Shown here: positions 1-6,830 of the stretch, one piece after another
How the letters are laid out: the number at the start of each line of letters is the position of its first letter
Numbering within the stretch: position 1 is the first letter of the stretch
NCBI GenBank assembly: GCA_052389435.1
Contig: JBQTIB010000195.1
Location: 1-8,301 of the forward strand
Origin: JBQTKD01 sp052389435
GTDB lineage: Bacteria; Actinomycetota; Actinomycetes; Sporichthyales; Sporichthyaceae
Length of the DNA: 8,301 bases
Reading direction: 5' to 3'
Program-made: the position numbers and the translations under genes
Notes under the pieces: model-generated
Told to the model about the DNA's origin: nothing
Seen by the model: the letters and a program-made list of their open reading frames with translations, nothing else
Database searches by the model: none

Positions 1-79
1 ACTTGTTCTTTTACCACCTAAACCGCCGCCAACTGGTTTATCACCACCCCTTACGCACTTGTGGGGCGGGGGCTCCGGT

Positions 80-89
80 CGGGCGCCCG
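80..89. other. GC-rich palindrome upstream of the secreted-protein gene
   Basis: CGGGCGCCCG is a perfect 10-bp palindrome within a GC-rich stretch (about 61-100), between a less GC-rich window edge (1-60) and the gene at 139. It could belong to a terminator of a gene outside the window or to a regulatory site. No T-tract follows it, so I do not assign a role. Confidence 0.3.
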
Positions 90-138
90 GCACCGACGCG
101 CCTTTAACCGCAGCACTAGTATATCTGGAGGCACGTAA

Positions 139-792
139 ATGATGGGGAAGAAGCGTTGGGCGAAGGTTGGCGTAGCAGGCGCGTTGCTATGTGTCGTGGT
201 TTCGGCGGCCCGGGCGGGCTCAGTCGAGAGCGGACCGAGTCGGGCAGAGTTAGTCGAGCGGGCGACTGCAGCGGGCAAGGCCCAGCAACAGGAGAATGTC
301 GAAGCCCTGCTGGACAGTTTTGGAGACCTGATGCGCCCGGTCGACCTCAGATCGGAGCGTCCTCGACGATGGGCCTTCGCTGTCGCGGACGCACCGGCCC
401 CGCTAGGACTACCGAACGGCGTCGAAACTGGCGCGTTCATCTTTGGGCAAGGCAACGGTGCTGCAGTCATGAAACAACTCTGTGGAATCACGGAAGAGAA
501 GGGCCGGAAGTACCTGCCTTGCAGGAAAGTCAAGACAGACGCAGGTGACCTCCGTATTCAGCGTCAGATTGGTCCGGGTGGCGCTGACCGGGGGGAGGAA
601 GACATGCTCCGCGTTATGTATGTGCAGCCGGACGGAGAGCTTATGATTGCGAGTCTGTGGGTTGTCGACGAAACGGTCCGGTCAACCTCGAAGCGCCGTG
701 CAGCGACGCGTGCTTGGCTCGCAGGCATGCAGGACCGGCTTATTTCTGTTGCGACCCATCCGTCTGTCGACCCGGCCGGATATGTTGGTTAG
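139..792 (+). CDS. Putative secreted protein of unknown function (217 aa)
   Basis: I do not recognise this protein. The start is well supported: TGGAGG at 126-131 lies 7 nt before the ATG at 139, and a second ATG follows at once. Residues 1-26 look like a Sec signal peptide: a basic start (MMGKKRWAK), a hydrophobic core (about 10-22), and an A-R-A motif giving likely cleavage after residue 26. The mature part has a polar, Glu/Gln-rich stretch (about 36-62), then a mixed region with two cysteines (C115 and C128) that could form a disulfide after export, and an Arg-rich segment near 181-201. There are no transmembrane helices after the signal peptide and no enzyme motif I can name. Codon 38 is TTA (250-252), rare in high-GC actinobacteria, and base composition looks less GC-rich than the core genes. 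With the neighbouring insertion-sequence remnant, this suggests accessory DNA. I am fairly sure it is a gene; its function is unknown. Confidence 0.72.
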   Translation: MMGKKRWAKVGVAGALLCVVVSAARAGSVESGPSRAELVERATAAGKAQQQENVEALLDSFGDLMRPVDLRSERPRRWAFAVADAPAPLGLPNGVETGAFIFGQGNGAAVMKQLCGITEEKGRKYLPCRKVKTDAGDLRIQRQIGPGGADRGEEDMLRVMYVQPDGELMIASLWVVDETVRSTSKRRAATRAWLAGMQDRLISVATHPSVDPAGYVG

Positions 793-1019
793 CCGGTCGC
801 AATCTACGCACAACCATTCATCCCTGAAGGAGCGGGGCCGGGTCAACCCCAGGGGGCCGGCAAAGTCGGTGGTGACGGCGTGGTGCCGGGCCGGCACGCC
901 GAATCGCGGGGTAATGCGGGAGCGGGCACGTCGCAGCCGTTGAGGATCGGGGTTACCACACCAACCGAAGCTTGAAGGCCTTGCCGTGCCCGCAGATGCA
1001 TTGTCCGTGATCCTGGCCC
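793..1019. other. Intergenic stretch before the transposase remnant
   Basis: No supported gene lies in these 227 bases. The left end of the ISAs1-type element must lie somewhere here. A stretch beginning CAGGGGGCCGGC at about 852 has the look of an insertion-sequence terminus, but I could not find a convincing inverted partner after the transposase, so the end is not called. There is no clear Shine-Dalgarno sequence before the GTG at 1020. Confidence 0.4.
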
Positions 1020-2242
1020 GTGCCGTCGACCGGGCCGGACCGGCTCGAGGAGTTGCTGGCCGCCCTGGAAAGGGTGCCCGATCCGCGCAAGCTCCGGGGC
1101 GTGCGGCACTCGATGTGCGCGATCCTGGCCGTGTCGGCGTGCGCGGTGCTCGCCGGCGCGCGGTCACTGGTCGCGATCGGCGAGTGGGCAGGCGATCTGC
1201 CCACGGAGGTGCGCACGCGGCTGCGCCTGGGACGACGAGCACCGTAGGAGACCACGATCGGCCGGGGCCTGGCCCGGGTCGAACCGCGGGAACTGGACTG
1301 CGCGCTGAACCAGTGGCTCGGCACCGTGCCACCGACCGCGCCCATCCCGAAGCCGGTCGGACGACCGGACCCGCGAGTGGTCGCGATCGACGGCAAGGCG
1401 CTGCGCGGAACCCGTCACGGCGCGGGCAGGACCCACCTGCTCGCCGCGTTCGACACCGGGACCGGCGCGACGCTCGGTCAGGTCCAGGTCGAGTCCAAGA
1501 CCAACGAAATCGGCGCGTTTCCCCTGCTGGTGAAGCAGATCGACCTGTGCGGCGCCGTGGTCACGGTCGATGCGATGCGCACCCAACGCGAGCACGCGAA
1601 GCTGCTGCACAGACGCGGCGCGCACTGGATCTTCACCGTGAAGGACAATCAGCCGACCCTGCGCAGGAGCCTGGTCGCCCGCCCTGGCGCGAAGTACCCG
1701 TGACACACACGAGCGTCGACGCAGCCCACGGCGGTATCGAAACCCGCAGCCTGCAGGTCGTCGAAGTCAAACGGGGGATCGGCTTCCCGCACGCCAAGCC
1801 GGCCCTGCGGATACGGCGAGAACGAAAGTTTCCCGACGGGAAGCGCACCAACGAGACCGTCCTGGCGATCACCGACCTGACGTGGCATCAGATCACGCCG
1901 GGCCAACTGGCCGAAGCGGTTCGCGCCCACTGGGGCACCGAGAACCGGCCGCACTGGGTCCGCGACGTCACCTTCGGCGAGGACCACTCCCAGGTCCGCA
2001 CCGGCAACGCACCCACCGCGATGGCAGGCCTGCGCATCTTCGCCATCGCCCTGCACCGCCGCCACGGAACGCCCAACATCGCCCAAGGCTGCCGAACCCT
2101 GTCCCGCCATCCTGCCCGCGTCTCTCTCGAAGGATCACGCGGTGGACGCCTCACATCCGGCTACGCCACGCGGTGCTCGTCACGGCCCTGCTGGCGTCCT
2201 ACACCACTCTGCGGGACGCCACTCCGGCCCGGCCGGTGGTGA
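850..2242 (+). mobile_element. Decayed ISAs1-family insertion sequence (ends approximate)
   Basis: The transposase remnant identifies the element. Its limits are estimates: the left edge is set at a possible terminus near 850, and the right edge at the stop of the last reading frame. Neither terminal inverted repeats nor target-site duplications (usually 8 bp or so in this family) were found, which fits an old, degraded or end-truncated copy. It lies between an orphan secreted-protein gene and the 3' end of the PBP gene. Confidence 0.5.
1020..2242 (+). pseudogene. ISAs1-family transposase, disrupted by a stop and a frameshift
   Basis: This is a DDE transposase of the ISAs1 type, broken at two points. 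Part 1 (1020-1244, probable GTG start) holds the family's N-terminal associated domain, with VPDPRKLRG and the hydrophobic helix ILAVSACAVLAGARS. An in-frame TAG at 1245-1247 interrupts it where relatives usually have Ser before E-[ST]-T-I, so TCG to TAG is a likely cause. The same frame continues to about 1680 with VAIDGKALRG (first catalytic Asp), SKTNEI, VTVDAMRTQ (second Asp) and TVKDNQPTL. At about 1680 the homology jumps to another frame (PWREVPVTHTSVD), consistent with loss of 1 nt or gain of 2. That frame carries HWGTENRPHWVRDVTFGED, with the likely catalytic Glu in HWxxEN. Recognisable homology ends near 2125 (NIAQGCRTLSRHPAR); the last 115 bases before the stop at 2240-2242 are not family-like. 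It almost certainly makes no active transposase. Confidence 0.87.
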
Positions 2243-2490
2243 AGCAGCGTGAGGAGCAACCCGCGATAGGACCATGAGCAGCCCCACGGGGTCAGGCTCG
2301 TCGCTGGACCAACGGTCGGCTCCCGCCGAACACCCCGTCCTGCGGTAACCAACCCACGCATATCAGAGTGACCACGCGTCGATCACAGACACGCGGCCCC
2401 ACCGACCCCAGCCGAGAGCGCGAAGCGGCGCCCGAGACGACGGTCCCGGGCGCCGCTTCACCATGCCCACTTGACAATCTCGCCTACATG
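2243..2490. other. Non-coding spacer between the insertion remnant and the PBP gene
   Basis: No gene is supported in these 248 bases. The only clear structure is the strong hairpin at 2422-2459, annotated separately as the probable terminator of the minus-strand PBP gene. The short open frames here lack start signals and recognisable protein sequence. Confidence 0.5.
2422..2459 (-). terminator. Probable terminator of the PBP gene
   Basis: A perfect 13-bp stem (GAAGCGGCGCCCG at 2422-2434 pairing with 2447-2459) encloses a 12-nt loop that can form a further short pairing (GAC/GTC). It begins 31 nt past the PBP stop in the direction of transcription. No U-tract follows it, which is common for strong GC-rich terminators in actinobacteria. 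The stem could also work on plus-strand transcripts leaving the insertion remnant. Confidence 0.75.
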
Positions 2491-4767
2491 TCAGTCCTCG
2501 TCGTCCTCTTTGTCAGTTTCGCGCGTGACTGGGGTGCTGTCGTCGCCGATCTTGGGCTTGGCGAGATCGTCGTACTCGTAGTTCATGCCCTTGTCACTGC
2601 CGGACTGGCCTTCGCCCTTGGTGCCACGGACCCAGACCGGGTCGGGCTTCGTGAACTGCAGCTTCGGCTCGCCGGACAGGGCGCCGTCCATGGCCTGCTT
2701 CCAAATCGGGCCGGGAACCTGGGAACCGGTGACGAACTCGTAGTACTGGCCACCGATGGTCATGTTGCCCATCTTGAAGTTGTAGTTCTCCGGGTCGCCC
2801 ACCCAGACCGACATGGACAGTTGCGGCGTGATGCCGGAGTACCAGACCGCGACGTTGCCGTTGGTCGTACCGGTCTTCCCGCCCGCCTGCCGGTTGTCGT
2901 TCAGGCGCATCGGGTTTCCGTAGCCGCCTGGCTCCATGACCGCGCGGAGCAGTTCTACCCCGACGTCGGCGACCTCGGGCTTGATGGCCTGGACGCAGTT
3001 GGCCGACGGGACGGGCAGCGACTTGCCGTCCCGGCCGATCATCGACTCGATGCCGATCGGGTCGCAGCGCTTGCCGCGCGCCGCGATCGTGGCGTACGAG
3101 TTGGCCACGGTCAGCGGCGAGACCTCGTTGATGCCGAGGGTGTAGGGCAGGAACTCGTGCTGCGGCTTGCCGTCGGCGCGGTGGATGCCCGCCGCGGTGG
3201 CCATCTGCACCGTGTCGCAGAGCCCGACGATCTCCTCGAGCTGGGCGTAGTAGGTGTTGACCGAACGGCGCAGCGCCTGACGCTGCGTGATGGCGCCGAA
3301 CTTTCCATCGGTACTGCGGTCGGTGAAGTTCTTCGGGTTCCAACCGTCCGCCGGGACACGCTTGCCCTCGCAGTTGCGCTGTGCGGAGAAGCCACCCATG
3401 CGATATGGCGAGACGAGCTTGTACTCGGTGCCGTACCCCTCGTTGATCGCCGCAAGCGAGGTGAAGATCTTGTGCGTCGAACCGTCCTGGAAGCCGCGCG
3501 AGCCACCGTACTTGAAGTCGGTCGCGTAGTTGACGGTCGTTTGACCCTTGTTGCCGCCGTACTCGCGGCTGAGAGCCATCGCGCGGACCTTGCCGGTGCC
3601 GGGCTCGACGGCGGCGAGCGCGGCGGCCACTTTGTCCGTCGGGTTGGTCTTGTCCCGGATGGCGCGGTCGGCGGCCTTCTGGGCCTTCAGGTCGAGCGTG
3701 GTGCGGATGGTCAGACCGCCGCGGGCCAGCAGGTCCGCGCGGTCCTGCTCGTCGGCGCCGAACACCGGGTCGTTCAGCACGACGCGGGTGATGTAGTCGC
3801 AGAAGAACGGGACGACGGAGTTCGTGCAGCCGGAGTAGCTCGGCGAGACGCGCAGGCCCAGGTCCTCGGACTTGGCCTTGAGCATCTGGTCCTCGGAGAT
3901 GAACGCGTAGTCGCGCATCTTCGACAGCACCACGTCCCGGCGGACCTTGGCGTCCTCCGGGTTGCGGGTGGCGTCCCACTTGCCCGGGCTCTGCACGGTG
4001 CCGGCGAGCATCGCGGCCTCGGTGAGCGTCAGGGCGTTCGCGCTCTTGGAGAAGTACCGACGCGAGGCCGCCTCGATGCCGTAGGCGCCGGAGCCGAAGT
4101 AGGCGATGTTGAGGTAGGCCTCGAGGATCTGGTCCTTGGTCATGCGCTTTTCGATTTCCAGGGCGTACTTCAGCTCCTGGACCTTGCGCTTGATCGTCCG
4201 CTCGCGCGCCTTGGCGATCTTGTCCGGGTCGCCGTCGGAGAGCTGGATCAGCAGGTTCTTGACGTACTGCTGCGTCAGCGTCGAGCCACCCTGCTGGTTG
4301 CCGTCGCCGCTCTGGTTGTTCACCAGGGCGCGCAGGGTGCCCTTGGGGTCCACGCCGCCGTGCTCGTAGAAGCGGTTGTCCTCGATGGCCAGCAGGGCCT
4401 GCTTCATGATCGGCGCGATCTGGTCCAGCTTCACGTTGACGCGGTTCTCGTCGAAGAAGCGGGCGATCTGCGTCCCGTCGCTGGCGAGCAGGACCGAGGC
4501 CTGCGCCGGCGGGATGGTCTGAATGTCGGAGGGCAGCGACTGGAAGTCGTCGGTCAGGGCCTTCGCGGCCACGGCGCCGGTGCCGACCAGCGGAAGCATG
4601 ATGCCCGCCACCAGGGCGCCGGACAGCGCGCAGGCGCCGACGAAGCCGCCGACGTACCGGTACTTGCTGGTCTCCTTGGTCGGCTGGCCGAACGTGCCCA
4701 GCGCAGGAGTGATGACTACTGGCGCGGACTCGTCCCCGGAGTCACGCCGCCCCCACGGTCTCTTCAT
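2491..4767 (-). CDS. ponA2: Class A (bifunctional) penicillin-binding protein, PonA2-like
   Basis: This protein polymerises lipid II into glycan strands and cross-links the peptides on the outer face of the membrane. It has 758 residues: a short cytoplasmic tail (1-35), one membrane segment (about 38-68), then a GT51 glycosyltransferase domain with AIEDNRFYEHGG (catalytic Glu at 129), GGSTLTQQYVKN (160-171) and RKVQELKYALEIEK (194-207). The transpeptidase domain has all three motifs: S-T-H-K (430-433, nucleophile S430), S-V-N (502-504) and K-T-G-T (631-634). C313 and C323 could form an extracellular disulfide. After the catalytic domain comes a polar tail ending in an acidic stretch (ETDKEDDED); I see no PASTA repeat, which M. 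tuberculosis PonA2 has as I recall. The ATG at 4767 is the only usable start, since no ATG, GTG or TTG occurs in frame back to the stop near 4810, yet it lacks a Shine-Dalgarno sequence. It is divergent from the whiB gene. Class is certain; the ponA2 name rests on gene order. Confidence 0.96.
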   Translation of the reverse strand: MKRPWGRRDSGDESAPVVITPALGTFGQPTKETSKYRYVGGFVGACALSGALVAGIMLPLVGTGAVAAKALTDDFQSLPSDIQTIPPAQASVLLASDGTQIARFFDENRVNVKLDQIAPIMKQALLAIEDNRFYEHGGVDPKGTLRALVNNQSGDGNQQGGSTLTQQYVKNLLIQLSDGDPDKIAKARERTIKRKVQELKYALEIEKRMTKDQILEAYLNIAYFGSGAYGIEAASRRYFSKSANALTLTEAAMLAGTVQSPGKWDATRNPEDAKVRRDVVLSKMRDYAFISEDQMLKAKSEDLGLRVSPSYSGCTNSVVPFFCDYITRVVLNDPVFGADEQDRADLLARGGLTIRTTLDLKAQKAADRAIRDKTNPTDKVAAALAAVEPGTGKVRAMALSREYGGNKGQTTVNYATDFKYGGSRGFQDGSTHKIFTSLAAINEGYGTEYKLVSPYRMGGFSAQRNCEGKRVPADGWNPKNFTDRSTDGKFGAITQRQALRRSVNTYYAQLEEIVGLCDTVQMATAAGIHRADGKPQHEFLPYTLGINEVSPLTVANSYATIAARGKRCDPIGIESMIGRDGKSLPVPSANCVQAIKPEVADVGVELLRAVMEPGGYGNPMRLNDNRQAGGKTGTTNGNVAVWYSGITPQLSMSVWVGDPENYNFKMGNMTIGGQYYEFVTGSQVPGPIWKQAMDGALSGEPKLQFTKPDPVWVRGTKGEGQSGSDKGMNYEYDDLAKPKIGDDSTPVTRETDKEDDED

Positions 4768-4895
4768 AAGGAGAAAGAGTAGGCGCCTTAGCGTCCGTAT
4801 CGAGGGCCTTCACGCAACAGTGACCATGCCTATCCCGAACTGCGGTGGACTTGATGTCCGGTATGCCTGGAATTGGCGTCGCCTACACGGGCCAA

Positions 4896-4912
4896 GGGGG
4901 CTCACAGCCCCC
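4896..4912. repeat. Inverted repeat, 7-bp arms with 3-nt loop
   Basis: GGGGGCT and AGCCCCC are separated by CAC. As RNA this would be a compact, stable hairpin in the leader of either divergent gene. No T-tract follows on either strand, so it does not look like an intrinsic terminator. Confidence 0.5.
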
Positions 4913-5028
4913 CGGGAGCGCGGTCATCGTAAACGCGAAACGCGGCGACGGAGGCAGAACCGAAGGGAACCAACCGGTCTCCCGATGCGTCCAAGCCGCA
5001 CGAACACAGTGGCACGTGAACCCAAAGC

Positions 5029-5048
5029 ACCGATAGCTGCGTATCGGT
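5029..5048. promoter_or_regulatory. Inverted repeat ACCGATA-N6-TATCGGT, possible operator
   Basis: Perfect 7-bp arms with a 6-nt spacer give the symmetry and size expected of a site for a dimeric DNA-binding protein, 102 nt before the whiB start. Half-site centres are 13 bp apart. No known motif is recognised. It could also be a leader hairpin. Confidence 0.42.
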
Positions 5049-5064
5049 AAGGGTTCCGTCCCCG

Positions 5065-5084
5065 GATCGGCCCGCCGGCCGATC
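5065..5084. promoter_or_regulatory. Inverted repeat GATCGGCC-N4-GGCCGATC, possible operator or leader hairpin
   Basis: Perfect 8-bp arms separated by CGCC, ending 66 nt before the whiB ATG. In the plus-strand transcript it would form a strong hairpin in the leader; as DNA it could bind a dimeric regulator. It lies 16 nt from the preceding dyad, and the two may act together. Confidence 0.42.
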
Positions 5085-5150
5085 GCGTTCGGCGCAAGCG
5101 ACCCGGGCCCGTCCGGTGTCGTTCGGGGTCTGGGGAGAGGCGCGTCAACA

Positions 5151-5456
5151 ATGTGGGACAACGATTGGGCAACTCGAGCTCGCTGCCGCAAGACGGCTCC
5201 GGATGAGCTGTTCGTGCAGGGGGCTGCACAGAACCGCGCCAAGACCGTGTGCATGGGGTGCCCGGTCCGTACGGAGTGCCTGGCGGACGCGCTCGACCAC
5301 CGCGTCGAGTTCGGCGTCTGGGGCGGCATGACCGAGCGTGAGCGGCGTGCACTGCTGCGCCGTCGGCCGAACGTCACCTCGTGGCGCGGTCTGCTCGAGA
5401 CCGCTCGCGACGACGCCATTGCCGCGCATCACGCCGGATTGCCCGAGGCGATGTAG
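5151..5456 (+). CDS. whiB4: WhiB-family iron-sulfur transcription regulator, WhiB4/WblA-like
   Basis: The protein has 101 residues, typical for the family. Four cysteines, C12, C34, C37 and C43 (spacing C-X21-C-X2-C-X5-C), would bind a 4Fe-4S cluster. They are followed by the family turn GVWGG (55-59) and the basic segment TERERRALLRRRP (61-73), thought to contact DNA or the sigma factor. Family members sense oxygen, nitric oxide or redox state through the cluster and act as transcription regulators. The start is the ATG at 5151 after GGGGAGAGG (5132-5140); no better start lies upstream in frame. The sequence around the cluster (ELFVQGAAQNRAKTVCMGCPV) and the C-terminal WRGLLETA resemble WhiB4 of mycobacteria and WblA of Streptomyces. 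The position between a divergent PBP gene and convergent arsA genes matches the M. tuberculosis whiB4 locus. A terminator follows 14 nt after the stop. Family is certain; subgroup is likely. Confidence 0.96.
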   Translation: MWDNDWATRARCRKTAPDELFVQGAAQNRAKTVCMGCPVRTECLADALDHRVEFGVWGGMTERERRALLRRRPNVTSWRGLLETARDDAIAAHHAGLPEAM

Positions 5457-5470
5457 CTCAGGCGAACTTT

Positions 5471-5518
5471 CCGACGAGCCTTCGACTCCTGCCGGGGTCG
5501 GGGCTCGTCGGCGTTTTT
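5471..5518 (+). terminator. Intrinsic terminator of the whiB gene
   Basis: A perfect 10-bp stem (CCGACGAGCC at 5471-5480 pairing with 5502-5511) is followed by CG and five Ts (5514-5518). The loop can form a nested hairpin (CGAC at 5483-5486 with GTCG at 5497-5500). It starts 14 nt past the whiB stop and is the clearest rho-independent terminator in the window. It should also help separate whiB from the convergent arsA transcript. Confidence 0.88.
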
Positions 5519-5530
5519 CGCTGCGCCCCT

Positions 5531-5549
5531 CGCGAATGCCCCATTCGCG
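5531..5549. repeat. Inverted repeat CGCGAATG-CCC-CATTCGCG
   Basis: Perfect 8-bp arms with a 3-nt spacer, just past the whiB terminator in the convergent spacer. Being between two gene ends, it may be a back-up terminator or a protein site. No T-tract follows. Confidence 0.45.
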
Positions 5550-5597
5550 GACAATTCCCGCGAGTCGCAATTCGCCGAATGGCCGCGAAGAAATGGC

Positions 5598-5615
5598 GAA
5601 TGTCCAAGAATGTCC
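5598..5615. repeat. Two direct copies of GAATGTCC, 10 bp apart
   Basis: The 8-bp word occurs at 5598-5605 and 5608-5615. The 10-bp period would put both on the same face of the helix. The surrounding 5530-5625 is less GC-rich than the flanking genes. This could be a protein-binding site or chance; the position between convergent genes argues against a promoter. Confidence 0.35.
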
Positions 5616-5623
5616 GAATTCGT

Positions 5624-5638
5624 CCCACCATTGGTGGG
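5624..5638 (-). terminator. Palindrome after the second arsA gene, possible weak terminator
   Basis: CCCACCA-T-TGGTGGG has perfect 7-bp arms and lies 29 nt past the arsA stop in its direction of transcription. There is no U-tract and the 1-nt centre forces a smaller real stem, so termination is possible but weakly supported. Confidence 0.38.
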
Positions 5639-5667
5639 CTTGCGGTCAATTCCTGGGACGGGTGGGA

Positions 5668-6813
5668 CTAGAGGTGTCCGGCGAGTTCGGTGCCGATCAC
5701 CCGTAGGCCGTCGAGGTCGTGGACGTCGGCCGCCTGTGCGCCGACCTCGGTGACCCGCACGGCGGGGTGGGCGGAACTGAAGCTCTCGGTGAAGCCCTCC
5801 TCGCGTGCGATGACCTGCATTCGGTCCGCGTGCAGGCGCAGCAGCGCCGCGGACAGCGTGGCGTCGGCCTCCTTCGCGGTGTCGAGGTCCTCGGCCGCGG
5901 CCAGGGCCCGCTCGGCCGACAGCGCGGAGGCCGCCGAGCGGTGCACCCGGTTCAGCACCAGGCCGGCGAGTGGCATGTTCTCCGCGGACAGTCGCTCGAC
6001 GAAGTAGGACGCCTCCCGCAGCGCGTCCCGCTCCGGGGCGGCGATGACCAGGAACCGCGTCTCGGGGTTCTTCAGCAGCTTGTAGGTCTGGTCCGCGCGC
6101 TCGCGGAAGCCGCCGAACATCGTGTCCAGCGCCGCGATGAACGCGGACACGTCCTTGAGCAGTTGGGCGCCGAGGACCTTGGTGACGACGCTGGTCACGA
6201 CGTTGAATCCGACGCTCACGACCTTCAGGTAGGCCTTGCCGCCCGCCTTGGCCGGGGCCATCAGGATCTTGATCGCCCGCCCGTCGAGGAAGGACCCGAG
6301 GCGTTTGGGGGCGTCGAGGAAGTCCAGGGCGCTGCGGCTCGGGGGAGTGTCGACCACGATCAGGTCCCACTCGCCGGTCTTGCGCAGCTGCCCGAGCTTT
6401 TCCATCGCCATGTACTCCTGCGTCCCGGCCATGGACGAGGACAGCGATTGGTAGAACGGGTTGGCCAGGATCGCCTCGGCCCGGCCGGGTTCGGAGTGCG
6501 CCTCGACGATCTCGTCGAAGGTGCGCTTCATGTCCAGCATCATCGCGTGCAGGCTTCCGCCGCCGCTCCGGTCGATCCCGGCCACCGGACGAGGGGTGTT
6601 GTCCAGTTCGGCCAGGCCCATCGACTGCGCCAGCCGTCGGGCCGGGTCGATCGTCAGCACGACGACGTTGCGCCCGCGCTCGGCCGCGCGCACCGCGAGC
6701 GCCGCGGCGGTCGTCGTCTTCCCGACGCCTCCGGACCCGCAGCACACGACGATCCGCACGGCGCGGTCGTCCAGCAGTGCGTCGACGGCGATCGGCTCGG
6801 TCGGCCGGCTCAT
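5668..6813 (-). CDS. ArsA/Get3-like ATPase, second gene of the pair (Rv3680-like)
   Basis: This is a cytoplasmic P-loop ATPase of the ArsA/Get3 group, 381 residues from the chosen start. It has the deviant Walker A GSGGVGKTTT (26-35) with the extra Lys-equivalent region upstream less typical, switch I as TIDPARRLA (54-62), and switch II as DTPPS (155-159). The middle is rich in helix, including TQEYMAMEKLGQL (131-143) and LDFLDAPKRLGSF just after switch II. Sequence and neighbourhood match Rv3680 of M. tuberculosis. That protein and its partner are Get3-like, with reported links to tail-anchored protein handling and stress. There is no arsB or arsR nearby, so arsenite transport is unlikely. 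An open frame extends to 6948, but those 45 residues are translated dyad repeats; the ATG at 6813, with AGGGG 10-14 nt upstream, fits the family length. It lies 154 bp after the first arsA gene and is probably co-transcribed with it. Confidence 0.94.
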   Translation of the reverse strand: MSRPTEPIAVDALLDDRAVRIVVCCGSGGVGKTTTAAALAVRAAERGRNVVVLTIDPARRLAQSMGLAELDNTPRPVAGIDRSGGGSLHAMMLDMKRTFDEIVEAHSEPGRAEAILANPFYQSLSSSMAGTQEYMAMEKLGQLRKTGEWDLIVVDTPPSRSALDFLDAPKRLGSFLDGRAIKILMAPAKAGGKAYLKVVSVGFNVVTSVVTKVLGAQLLKDVSAFIAALDTMFGGFRERADQTYKLLKNPETRFLVIAAPERDALREASYFVERLSAENMPLAGLVLNRVHRSAASALSAERALAAAEDLDTAKEADATLSAALLRLHADRMQVIAREEGFTESFSSAHPAVRVTEVGAQAADVHDLDGLRVIGTELAGHL

Positions 6814-6830
6814 CGCGCACCGCCCCTGCC

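Larger units (their letters stand above)
4768..5150. promoter_or_regulatory. Divergent intergenic region between the PBP and whiB genes
   Basis: These 383 bases hold no gene and must contain the promoters of both divergent genes. On the minus strand the PBP start is preceded by a pyrimidine-rich stretch (CTCTTTCTCCTT) instead of a ribosome binding site. Three perfect inverted repeats stand out: 4896-4912, 5029-5048 and 5065-5084. A CACGTG hexamer lies at 5013-5018. GGGGAGAGG at 5132-5140 is the likely ribosome binding site of the whiB gene, 10 nt before its ATG. I could not identify a convincing -35/-10 pair on either strand. Confidence 0.6.

Noticed and set aside
117..122. TAGTAT as a -10 promoter element for the secreted-protein gene
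   Set aside because: It is only 16 nt from the start codon, so transcription would begin within or just past the ribosome binding site; no -35 partner is evident.
2150..2200. Right terminal inverted repeat of the ISAs1 element
   Set aside because: CCGGCTACGCC loosely resembles the inverse of the sequence near 852-870, but agreement is short and interrupted, so it is not distinguishable from chance.
986..2242. A single intact 418-residue transposase
   Set aside because: Only the part after about 1680 in this frame is transposase-like; the first half is an out-of-frame Arg/Gly-rich translation, while the true N-terminal half lies in another frame.
2368..4782. 804-residue open frame on the plus strand antisense to the PBP gene
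   Set aside because: It mirrors the PBP gene, has Val/Leu/Arg/Gly-biased composition typical of high-GC antisense frames, and shows no domain. The opposite strand has all PBP motifs.
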